A stretch of 20,591 nt of DNA from Bacteroidales bacterium (GTDB lineage Bacteria > Bacteroidota > Bacteroidia > Bacteroidales > P3), in contig JAFWBF010000033.1 in NCBI GenBank assembly GCA_017507285.1, forward strand, positions 1 to 20,591, written 5' to 3'. This document shows positions 14,623-20,591 of this stretch, piece after piece. The notes beneath the pieces were generated by a model. That model saw nothing but the letters and a program-made list of their open reading frames with translations. It made no database searches and was not told the origin of the DNA. The translations under genes and the position numbers were made by a program. Position 1 is the first letter of the stretch. The number at the start of each line of letters is the position of its first letter.

Positions 14623-15696
14623 ATGTCAGAAAAAATAATGGACAAGATCCCTGCAGGTGTTGTGTGGGGCGATCAATTGCAAGAGATATTCCGCATAGCC
14701 AAAGCCAACCACTTTGCTTTGCCAGCCGTAAATGTTGTTGGAACCGACTCGGTAAATGCCGTTATGGAAGCTGCCAAGCAAGCCAACTCGCCGGTAATGG
14801 TTCAATTTTCTAATGGTGGTGCCGTGTTCTACGCAGGCAAATCGTTGCCAAGTACCGAAGCCGCTGTGGCAGGTGCAGTATCAGGTGCCATGCACGTTCA
14901 TCAAATGGCTAAACACTATGGAATACCAGTAATTATCCACACCGACCATGCTGCAAAAAAATTATTACCTTGGATAGATGCACTGCTCGACGAAGGCGAA
15001 AAGTTCTATGCCGCTCATGCCAAACCTCTTTTCAGCTCTCACATGCTTGACCTTTCTGAAGAGCATTTGAAAGAAAACATTGAGATATGCAAGAAATACC
15101 TTGCTCGTATGGACAAAATAGGCATGACATTGGAAATAGAACTTGGTATAACAGGTGGCGAAGAAGACGGTGTAGACAACACCGGCATCGACTCGTCGCG
15201 CCTTTACACCCAACCCGAAGATGTTGCATACGCTTACGAAGAACTTTCAAAAATAAGCAAACATTTCACCATTGCAGCATCGTTTGGAAACGTTCACGGT
15301 GTATACAAGCCAGGCAATGTAAAACTTGAACCTATTATTCTTCACAACTCGCAAGAATACATCCAAAAGAAGTTCAATACCGAAGCCAACCCCGTAAACT
15401 TTGTATTCCACGGTGGTTCGGGTTCTGAACCTGAAAAAATAGCCGAAGCATTGCAATACGGCGTTGTAAAAATGAACATCGATACCGATACACAATGGGC
15501 TATGTGGGAAGGTGTGATGAACTACTACAAAACCAAAGAAGCATACCTTCAAGCTCAGATAGGCAATCCCGAAGGCGACGACAAACCTAATAAAAAATAC
15601 TACGATCCTCGTGCTTGGCTTCGTAAAGGCGAAGAAAGCATTGTAAATCGCCTACAAATAGCTTTCAAAGACCTAAACGCTTTGAACAGAAACTAA
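14623..15696 (+). CDS. fba: Class II fructose-bisphosphate aldolase
   Basis: Cleaves fructose 1,6-bisphosphate into dihydroxyacetone phosphate and glyceraldehyde 3-phosphate in glycolysis, and runs in reverse in gluconeogenesis, using a divalent metal. The 357-residue length and motifs match the class IIA, E. coli FbaA type. The metal ligands are readable as His109 (IIHTDHAAK, with the catalytic Asp108), Glu173 (LEIELGITGGEED), His225 (FGNVHGVYKPG) and His263 (FVFHGGSGS). The phosphate-binding GGSGS and NIDTDTQW segments are intact. The start at 14623 follows a strong promoter with a leader of about 60 nt, and a perfect terminator follows the stop. Confidence 0.98.
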   Translation: MSEKIMDKIPAGVVWGDQLQEIFRIAKANHFALPAVNVVGTDSVNAVMEAAKQANSPVMVQFSNGGAVFYAGKSLPSTEAAVAGAVSGAMHVHQMAKHYGIPVIIHTDHAAKKLLPWIDALLDEGEKFYAAHAKPLFSSHMLDLSEEHLKENIEICKKYLARMDKIGMTLEIELGITGGEEDGVDNTGIDSSRLYTQPEDVAYAYEELSKISKHFTIAASFGNVHGVYKPGNVKLEPIILHNSQEYIQKKFNTEANPVNFVFHGGSGSEPEKIAEALQYGVVKMNIDTDTQWAMWEGVMNYYKTKEAYLQAQIGNPEGDDKPNKKYYDPRAWLRKGEESIVNRLQIAFKDLNALNRN

Positions 15697-15713
15697 CGTT
15701 ATTCTGCATACTC

Positions 15714-15749
15714 GAGGATTCCCCATTCACTATGGGAATCCTCTTTTTT
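15714..15749 (+). terminator. Intrinsic terminator after fba
   Basis: GAGGATTCCC (15714-15723) and GGGAATCCTC (15734-15743) form a perfect 10-bp stem with a 10-nt loop, followed by six T. It lies only 27 bp before the next start codon, leaving little room for a separate promoter for the PAP2 gene. Confidence 0.93.
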
Positions 15750-15775
15750 GATCCACCATCATAAACAATAATAGC

Positions 15776-16399
15776 ATGAAAACATTACGCCTTTCAATAT
15801 TGACGCTATGCATAATGCTATGCAGCCAAACATCATACTCCCAGAACTTTGATGTAAATACACTGGCAAATATCGAAAACACACGCACCCCCTTTATGAA
15901 CCAAGCCATGGAAGGCATATCATTCTCGGCCTATATAATTGCGCCGACAGTGCCAATAAGCATACTATCAATGGGTTTGGTCACCGCCAACCACGATGTC
16001 GCCATCGGAGGCCTACAGATAGGAGCCGGCATACTGTTATCCACAGCCACAACCTTTGCTATGAAGAAGTTGCTACAACGACCACGCCCCTACGACAGCC
16101 ATCCCGACGTGTTGCACCCCTTGGCACACGAACGCTCATACTCGTTCCCATCCGGACATACATCGGTGGCTTTTGCCACAGCCACATCGCTAAGCCTTCA
16201 GTTTCAGAAGTGGTACATCACAGTGCCGGCATTCTTGTGGGCTGCCACCGTGGGATACTCACGCATGTACCTTGGCGTACACTATCCTTCCGATGTGCTT
16301 ATAGGCATAGTGGTGGGAATGACCACTGCATACCTATCGTACAAAATACAGCAATGGATAAAACCCCAAGTGCAAATACCCATAACCATACGTTTCTAA
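15776..16399 (+). CDS. PAP2-family membrane phosphatase
   Basis: A 207-residue protein with an N-terminal signal peptide (about residues 1-22, ending near SYSQ) and several hydrophobic segments. It has the three PAP2 motifs: K97-x6-R104-P105 (KKLLQRPRP), PSGH at 125-128, and SR-x5-H-x3-D with Ser162, Arg163, His169 and Asp173 (SRMYLGVHYPSD). His128 and His169 are the expected catalytic residues facing the periplasm. Family members dephosphorylate lipid phosphates, such as undecaprenyl diphosphate, phosphatidate or lipid A; the substrate here cannot be told. It is short of six clear membrane helices, which suits the smaller periplasmic or membrane PAP2 proteins of Bacteroidota. It follows fba after a terminator, so expression may depend on readthrough. 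Confidence 0.9.
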   Translation: MKTLRLSILTLCIMLCSQTSYSQNFDVNTLANIENTRTPFMNQAMEGISFSAYIIAPTVPISILSMGLVTANHDVAIGGLQIGAGILLSTATTFAMKKLLQRPRPYDSHPDVLHPLAHERSYSFPSGHTSVAFATATSLSLQFQKWYITVPAFLWAATVGYSRMYLGVHYPSDVLIGIVVGMTTAYLSYKIQQWIKPQVQIPITIRF

Positions 16400-16479
16400 C
16401 TACCATGGACCATGAATATTAGCAAATAGAATAGAACCATCCGACTATTTTAAACAATCAACAGACTTGACAACCGAAA

Positions 16480-16571
16480 TTTTCCTCGTGATGTAGACAA
16501 AAATACATCACGAGGAAAATTCATCTACATCACGAGGGAGAGAAAACTACATCACGAGGCATTTTCAACTC
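16480..16571. repeat. 22-bp-period repeat, CATCACGA family, four units
   Basis: Unit starts are at 16484 (CCTCGTGATGTAG), 16506, 16528 and 16550 (each CATCACGAGG), all exactly 22 bp apart. The first unit is the reverse complement of the core CTACATCACGAGG. With the second it forms a perfect 16-bp stem, TTTTCCTCGTGATGTA (16480-16495) with its complement at 16504-16519, across an 8-nt loop. It lies in the gap between two convergent genes (PAP2 and the LuxR regulator). The same core occurs at 8137-8224 and, weakly, at 1046-1111. Confidence 0.95.
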
Positions 16572-16886
16572 CATTCCGCAGGACAAAAACTTGTCTGTAA
16601 CGTTCGTTGAAAACAACCTCCACGCTTTTTGGTCATAACCCTGCGGTTTACGACCCAAAAGTGCCATAGTTTTGGCCCGTAACTATGGCACTTTTGATGG
16701 CTAAACCGCAGGGTTACGAATGGCAAAGCATATATTGGATTATCCATTCGCCAACTACCAAGTTTCTCTTTAATCTTTGCTACCTTATCTGTTTTATTTC
16801 TTTCTGTAGGATGTCGAGGAATGTGGCTGCTTCGTCGCCGTCTGTCTGCACGTGTGGAACTGTAGGAAGATGCCATAGCTACGGCA
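16572..16886. other. Non-coding stretch downstream of the LuxR regulator
   Basis: Contains the composite palindrome (16636-16716) and otherwise no gene I can support. A 110-codon frame runs through it on the minus strand, but it crosses both palindrome arms and encodes a basic, Cys/Trp-rich sequence without domain features. Confidence 0.5.
16636..16716. repeat. Composite inverted repeat with a symmetric internal bubble
   Basis: The outer arms TAACCCTGCGGTTTA (16636-16650) and TAAACCGCAGGGTTA (16702-16716) match perfectly over 15 bp. The inner arms AAAGTGCCATAGTT (16658-16671) and AACTATGGCACTTT (16681-16694) match perfectly over 14 bp. Between them lie 7-nt segments that do not pair (CGACCCA against TGATGGC), and the loop is 9 nt. 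The whole forms a 36-bp imperfect stem. It is too regular to be chance and could be a small transposon-like element (MITE), a structured RNA or a protein site. Confidence 0.9.
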
Positions 16887-17642
16887 TTATAGTTCATCGT
16901 TTACTATACTGCCGTATGTTATCCAGTTGTTTATGCTGTATGACACTGCTTCCGAAATATTTTTTACTCCTAATTTATCGTTTATTTGTCTGCGATATTT
17001 CTTTATTGCTTCCGGCGAACGGTTCATTATTTTTGCTATTTCTTCTATCGACATACCGCTCATCGAAAGCGATAGCGTTTCTTTTTCTTGAGCCGAAAAT
17101 ATTATGGGTTCAAAGTCTTTCCACTCCATACTTTGGGTGTCGAAAGTGTAAAACTGTGAAGTACCCACTATGCCTGCAAGTAGCGAAACATTTTCTTTGT
17201 GCGATGAAACTGAGGCTAATCCCAACACCAGCCGGGGCATACCTTCGTGGTCGAAAACAAGAGGTGATATTTTATGATATAGTTTATAGGTCTTGTTGCC
17301 AAGCAAAATTCGGAAACTAAGTATAACCACAAACCTGTCTCGATGCTCTGGTTGTATCTTCTTGTATTGCGACAATATAGTACTAAAACCACACTCCAAA
17401 ACTTTTCTATCATCGCATGGAACGAAAGTATTAAGGTATTCAAAGCCGCTAGTGTATATATCATTTAAATCAAAAACGCCTTTTAGCAATGGATCTTCCG
17501 AGATAAACATATACTTTTTCTGCTTTACATCGGCAAGATAGACCCCTTGGTGGGAAATGAGAGATAGAGCTTTCGCCATTTCGATATACGGTGCATACAT
17601 TGTCGAAAAATCTACTGTGTCTTTGTTATCAATGATTTGCAT
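16887..17642 (-). CDS. LuxR-type transcriptional regulator with N-terminal PAS-like domain
   Basis: A 251-residue protein. The C-terminus (about residues 182-239) is a GerE/LuxR helix-turn-helix: FSAQEKETLSLSMSGMSIEEIAKIMNRSPEAIKKYRRQINDKL reads as the four-helix unit, with a recognition helix around SPEAIKKYRRQI. The N-terminal 170 residues look like a PAS sensor fold (GVYLADVKQKKYMFIS, then PLVFDHEGMPRLVLGLASV). There is no receiver domain or signal peptide, so it likely senses a cytoplasmic ligand or state. It is transcribed away from the plus-strand pair at 17873-19010. The shared 230-bp promoter region has two matching dyads (17689-17740), which suggests it controls itself and that pair. 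Confidence 0.88.
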   Translation of the reverse strand: MQIIDNKDTVDFSTMYAPYIEMAKALSLISHQGVYLADVKQKKYMFISEDPLLKGVFDLNDIYTSGFEYLNTFVPCDDRKVLECGFSTILSQYKKIQPEHRDRFVVILSFRILLGNKTYKLYHKISPLVFDHEGMPRLVLGLASVSSHKENVSLLAGIVGTSQFYTFDTQSMEWKDFEPIIFSAQEKETLSLSMSGMSIEEIAKIMNRSPEAIKKYRRQINDKLGVKNISEAVSYSINNWITYGSIVNDEL

Positions 17643-17669
17643 ATAAGTTGGTGTTAATGTTTAGCCCTG

Positions 17670-17677
17670 CAAATATA
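17670..17677 (-). promoter_or_regulatory. Probable luxR-type regulator -7 element
   Basis: TATATTTG on the minus strand fits TAnnTTTG, 27 bp before the regulator start codon. Another match, TACTTTTG, lies at 17693-17700 inside the left dyad. Confidence 0.5.
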
Positions 17678-17687
17678 CAAATAAAAA

Positions 17688-17741
17688 GTACACAAAAGTA
17701 TAAAAGTTGAACCATAACTAAAGATTTACACTTTTGTGTAC
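17688..17741. promoter_or_regulatory. Paired dyads in the divergent promoter, possible operators
   Basis: GTACACAAAAGT (17688-17699) and ACTTTTGTGTAC (17730-17741) are perfect 12-bp inverted copies. Each is itself a dyad of the form TACAC-N4-GTRTA (17689-17702, one mismatch; 17727-17740, perfect). The dyad centres are 38 bp apart, and each sits upstream of one of the two divergent -7 elements. Binding by the adjacent LuxR-type protein is inference. Confidence 0.6.
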
Positions 17742-17763
17742 CATCTATGTGAGATAAATGATG

Positions 17764-17771
17764 TAATTTTG
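17764..17771 (+). promoter_or_regulatory. Probable -7 element for the 17873-19010 gene pair
   Basis: TAATTTTG fits TAnnTTTG about 100 bp before the start codon at 17873. No -33 TTG is present at 19-20 bp, which may point to an activator-dependent promoter. The right-hand dyad ends 23 bp upstream. Confidence 0.4.
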
Positions 17772-17872
17772 CAGCCGAAAATGATAATACTTTTTGTCGT
17801 AGAAATTTTCCTAAGATAATTCTACAAACAATTTGCAAAATAGTTTTTAGAAGTTGGTTTAATTAATTGAAT

Positions 17873-18370
17873 ATGGTAAAAATATTTTTTCGTTGGGTTG
17901 AACATCTTTTGGTTCTTACATGGGCAATAATGTTTATTGGTCGTGCTATATCTTGGCGGATACTTCACGTCGTGGAATGTAAAATGTTTTTCATTGGTGT
18001 TATTTTAATGACAATTATTTCACTTATAGGAGCTATCGGTGTAGTTCTATTTGCAAAGAAGAAACAGAATCAAGAATTAGAACTTACAATTACAAATCTT
18101 GAAAAAGATAATATTTTAATTAAAGGGTTCTATTTATTTGAACATTGCTTGCTTATTACATGGCTAATAAGTGTGATTATATTTATTGTAAATCACAGCA
18201 ATTTGATATTTGATTCAATAATACCAATATCTGAATTAGACAAACCTTATTTTACTCCGTTCTTACAACATGTGCTATTATCAACTACGGTATCCCTTAT
18301 TATAGCATTGGGCTATGTAATATGTCGTTTTCTTAAAACTAAAAGCCTTCATATACCAATAACCAAATAA
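17873..18370 (+). CDS. Four-helix membrane protein with an internal duplication
   Basis: A 165-residue product when started at the ATG at 17873; a TTG 6 bp earlier is the only other in-frame start nearby. It has two halves of similar plan. WVEHLLVLTWAIMFIG followed by a helix ending VVLFAKKK, and LFEHCLLITWLISVIIFIV followed by a helix ending VICRFLKTK, each give two helices and a basic end. A short charged segment (KKKQNQELELTITNLEKDN) connects the halves. I recognise no family and no enzyme motif. The next gene begins 4 bp after its stop, so the two form one transcription unit, diverging from a LuxR-type regulator. The strongly AT-biased codon use differs from the housekeeping genes around it. 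Confidence 0.75.
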   Translation: MVKIFFRWVEHLLVLTWAIMFIGRAISWRILHVVECKMFFIGVILMTIISLIGAIGVVLFAKKKQNQELELTITNLEKDNILIKGFYLFEHCLLITWLISVIIFIVNHSNLIFDSIIPISELDKPYFTPFLQHVLLSTTVSLIIALGYVICRFLKTKSLHIPITK

Positions 18371-18374
18371 ATCG

Positions 18375-19010
18375 ATGGAAGATATAGTACTTAAATATAT
18401 TATTACCGGAAAAGTAAAAACATTTGTAAAGTCGGCAACAATGTCGGCCGAGACCACAGTGTTGTATAAAAACAATCAGGAGCTAAACATAACCAAAATA
18501 AATAATTTGAAAGTAGGTAAGAAAGAAATTACAGATACCGATTATTTAATAACAGGTTATGATCTTCGTGATTACGATGCTTTAAAGCAATACAAATACA
18601 TGGAGGACGATGATTGCATAACAGCTGATAATATATTCGACACAACTGTTGTCGACAATATCGAATTTACAGATGTTTACGAAGTTATAAATGGGTATAA
18701 ATGCCGTAAAGTAATACTATATACAAAAACGGATAAGCCTAAAAACGAAATAACTACCACATATTGGATAGATGAGAGCGTAAATATCCACAACCATTTA
18801 TCGAAGAGTTCGGGGGTTACGGTGGGTCTTATAGTGAAATCCGTCATGAAATCAAAAAACATGGAATTTACACAAGAGCTTCAAAGTGTGGAAAAACGCA
18901 ATATTGAAGATAAGGAAATGGACGTATTTCCCAAAAATCTTCCTATAAAAACATTCGAAGAATTGGAAAAAGATTTGCCTTCGGGAGTAGCGTGTCCTCT
19001 TTTCTTTTAA
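18375..19010 (+). CDS. DUF4412-like protein without signal peptide
   Basis: A 211-residue protein. The central part (ITDTDYLITGYDLRDYD, then YEVINGYKCRKVILYT and TTTYWIDESVNIHNHLS) resembles the DUF4412/GLPGLI kind of secreted Bacteroidota proteins, in which a beta-rich domain with a GYKCKK-like turn recurs. Those are normally exported, yet this one starts directly at what looks like the mature beginning (LKYIITGKVKTFV), with no hydrophobic segment. A stop codon lies in frame at 18360-18362, so no longer start exists. Either it is cytoplasmic, or it lost its signal peptide in a rearrangement. The start follows the preceding stop by 4 bp. The family assignment is tentative. Confidence 0.7.
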   Translation: MEDIVLKYIITGKVKTFVKSATMSAETTVLYKNNQELNITKINNLKVGKKEITDTDYLITGYDLRDYDALKQYKYMEDDDCITADNIFDTTVVDNIEFTDVYEVINGYKCRKVILYTKTDKPKNEITTTYWIDESVNIHNHLSKSSGVTVGLIVKSVMKSKNMEFTQELQSVEKRNIEDKEMDVFPKNLPIKTFEELEKDLPSGVACPLFF

Positions 19011-19172
19011 TGGTAAAAATTTATTGTTTGCACTTTGCTTAGCAGTGAAAATTATAGGCAATTTTTAGATATTACCTTATTAAATAAGCAAATTAATTCG
19101 ATTAAAGAACGAGGTTTCGAAGTCGTTTTTCCTAAGTTGCAAACATTTGATTTTCGAGTATTCTATTTTTTT

Positions 19173-19216
19173 ACATCTGAAGATTCGAGTCTTCACATCT
19201 GAAGGTTCGAACCTTC
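19173..19216. repeat. 22-bp-period repeat, TTCGAA type, two units
   Basis: ACATCTGAAG starts at 19173 and 19195, exactly 22 bp apart, and the units differ at few positions. Each is a dyad: GAAGA-TTCGAG-TCTTC in the first, and a perfect 20-bp palindrome CTGAAGGTTCGAACCTTCAG (19199-19218) in the second. Related TTCGAA/TTCGAG motifs at 19116 and 19153 are not in phase. It lies in a convergent intergenic gap. Confidence 0.85.
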
Positions 19217-19423
19217 AGAAAAAGGGAATCGCAAGATTTGTAAAACATATCTTTAAAGGTTTTATATTCCAAAATAGGATTTATGTATCAGCAACATACC
19301 GCTTGTCTCCGACAAAATAAACATCTAACATTGACTATAATTGATTTTTTTGGTGTAGACTAATAATATAGCGTATAATGTGATATAATTATAAGCGGCA
19401 AAGGATATATTATAAAAGATAAT

Positions 19424-19459
19424 GGGATATACATCCGGCGACGACCGGATATATATCCC
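19424..19459 (-). terminator. Hairpin terminator after the outer-membrane protein gene
   Basis: GGGATATACATCCGG (19424-19438) pairs with CCGGATATATATCCC (19445-19459), one mismatch and a 6-nt loop. On the minus strand it is followed by a short T-containing tail (ATTATCTTTTATA). It lies 42 bp beyond the stop codon. Confidence 0.7.
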
Positions 19460-19501
19460 ACTGTTTTTGCACAACAGATGTACAATCACATTGATAGCAT
19501 A

Positions 19502-20591
19502 TTACATACTTCCCATCGACTCGCCTGTTTTGGCTTTATGTTCCAACTCCATCTTTCCAAAGCGGAATGTAAGTCCAAGGCTTATGGCACGGCTGTTGGT
19601 TACACGGTTGGTGCTGGACGATATGTAATATGGGTTGTTGATTAGGTTTTCTTGTTTGTTCCAATTAAACAAATCCCATACACTGATGTGCATCGAAAGC
19701 TTACGTTTAAAGAAATCTGCTCTCACACCACAATCTATACTATATGTAGGCTTGCTTTCGGCATAAAGAGTTTCGGTAGCCGAGCGGTAACGACCCGAAG
19801 CATAGATATTAAACTTATCCCACACCTTGGCATTAACGTTAAGGTTGAAGCTGTAGCTAAACGACTCGTTCGATTTCAGTTCTTCACCTTCAAGGTATTC
19901 GTAATACGAATCATACATATTGGCATAAAAGCGTACGTTTACAAAAGCAGCCGGGCGATAGGTTATACGGAACTCGGCTCCTGTGCTATGCGACGAACCT
20001 AGGTTGACAGGCATACTATAGTTGACATACCGTCCAAACACATCGCTATACACAGCTGTGGTAAGGGTATTCACCGCATTTGTAACATTGCGATGATAAG
20101 CCGAGATACCTATCGAGCCAAAGTTTTCGTAAAACTTGGTCCAACCTCCTTCGAACGAATTGGTATAAACAGCTTCCAGCAGTGGGTTTCCTGTGCGGTA
20201 ACTATCTTCGTTATAAGTGATAAATGATGTCAAATTGCTTGGACTTGGAGGGGTAATACGACGAGAATAGCTCAACGAGAAGTTGTGCATCGACTCGGTA
20301 CGGTACGATAAGTGCAATGACGGACGTAGATTGAAGAAACCTAAACCTTCTACATTATCCTTGGGCGAGTTATGTATAATATAGTCTCTAGTCTCGTACT
20401 CGGCTCGCAAACCGGCCTTTGCTGTAAAGTTTCCAAACTGATGTCGTATGGTAAAATATCCACCCAATTCCTTGCTTACATTCCTCGAGTCTTCAAAACG
20501 GAGAGAGTCTAACTGATACTCTTCTCTACCCCAAACCAAAGTATCGGTAGTGATTCTATCGTCGGAATTGTAATAACTCGAAGCTATTCCC
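19502..20591 (-). CDS. Outer-membrane beta-barrel receptor (TonB-dependent-like), C-terminal part
   Basis: The reading frame is open through the right edge of the window, so only the last 363 residues are seen, and the start lies outside. The sequence is a run of amphipathic, aromatic-rich strands, for example NFSLSYSRRITPPSPSNLTS, YENFGSIGISAYHRNVTNAV, GAEFRITYRPAAFVNVRFYANMY and GVRADFFKRKLSMHISVWDLFN. This is the pattern of the outer-membrane beta-barrel family (OMP_b-brl_3) of Bacteroidota, usually 700-850 residues with an N-terminal carboxypeptidase-like and plug domain. It would sit in the outer membrane. The barrel ends at SLGLTFRFGKME, followed by a short charged tail rather than a C-terminal aromatic residue. 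The substrate is unknown. A hairpin terminator follows the stop. Confidence 0.88.
   Translation of the reverse strand, partial: GIASSYYNSDDRITTDTLVWGREEYQLDSLRFEDSRNVSKELGGYFTIRHQFGNFTAKAGLRAEYETRDYIIHNSPKDNVEGLGFFNLRPSLHLSYRTESMHNFSLSYSRRITPPSPSNLTSFITYNEDSYRTGNPLLEAVYTNSFEGGWTKFYENFGSIGISAYHRNVTNAVNTLTTAVYSDVFGRYVNYSMPVNLGSSHSTGAEFRITYRPAAFVNVRFYANMYDSYYEYLEGEELKSNESFSYSFNLNVNAKVWDKFNIYASGRYRSATETLYAESKPTYSIDCGVRADFFKRKLSMHISVWDLFNWNKQENLINNPYYISSSTNRVTNSRAISLGLTFRFGKMELEHKAKTGESMGSM

Larger units (their letters stand above)
19011..19501. other. Convergent intergenic region
   Basis: A 491-bp AT-rich gap between the DUF4412-like gene and the outer-membrane protein gene. It holds the 22-bp pair (19173-19216) and a terminator hairpin (19424-19459). 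I see no coding sequence. Confidence 0.6.

Noticed and set aside
16565..16897. 110-codon minus-strand reading frame after the LuxR gene
   Set aside because: It crosses both arms of the composite palindrome, overlaps the regulator gene, has a basic low-complexity product and shows no domain.
17688..17741. Helical phasing (four turns) between the paired dyads
   Set aside because: The dyad centres are 38 bp apart, which is not a whole number of helical turns.

Overview
The window looks like a chromosomal segment of a low-GC Bacteroidales (Bacteroidota). This rests on gene content: an SDR-type threonine dehydrogenase beside kbl, a DUF2027-Smr protein, Mpl, an outer-membrane beta-barrel receptor, and PAS/LuxR-type regulators. 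It also rests on several promoters that fit the Bacteroidota -7 consensus TAnnTTTG. I cannot name a genus. There are no rRNA or tRNA genes, insertion sequences or CRISPR arrays.

Layout. Positions 1-913 (minus) hold the N-terminal two thirds of the ribosome-assembly GTPase Der. Positions 914-1444 are a non-coding stretch dominated by 22-bp-period repeats. From 5146 down to 1445 (minus) runs a probable operon: a small four-helix membrane protein, an NSS-family sodium symporter with an unusual soluble segment before its last helix, a 40-residue single-helix protein overlapping both neighbours, and a lipoprotein with a transglutaminase-like Cys/His core. Positions 7827-5581 (minus) hold kbl and tdh, which together convert threonine to glycine and acetyl-CoA. 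Positions 7828-8498 are a second repeat-rich non-coding region, followed by a small lipoprotein gene that looks frameshifted (8499-9018).

Positions 10166-9285 (minus) hold fabD. Positions 14093-10284 (minus) hold mpl (peptidoglycan peptide recycling), a DUF2027-Smr protein and a sigma-54-type response regulator that lacks a DNA-binding domain. Positions 14623-16399 (plus) hold class II fructose-bisphosphate aldolase and a secreted PAP2 phosphatase. From 16480 to 16716 lie a third 22-bp array and a large composite palindrome. A LuxR-type regulator (minus, 17642-16887) diverges from a two-gene unit (plus, 17873-19010) encoding a duplicated membrane protein and a DUF4412-like protein without a signal peptide. 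The window ends in the C-terminal barrel of an outer-membrane receptor (minus, 19502 to the edge).

The most unusual signal is non-coding. Four separate intergenic regions carry short tandem arrays whose unit length is exactly 22 bp, while the unit sequence differs: CATCACGA-type, CCTAAG/CTTAGG-type, TAATGATA-type, TATACC-type and TTCGAA-type. Most unit families have a dyad core. Conserved spacing with changing sequence suggests either a shared mechanism that creates 22-bp duplications or a protein or structure that reads spacing and symmetry. Other items worth checking are the overlooked 40-residue partner of the sodium symporter, the symporter's soluble insert, the output-less sigma-54 regulator, paired dyads in the luxR divergent promoter, and the composite palindrome at 16636-16716.
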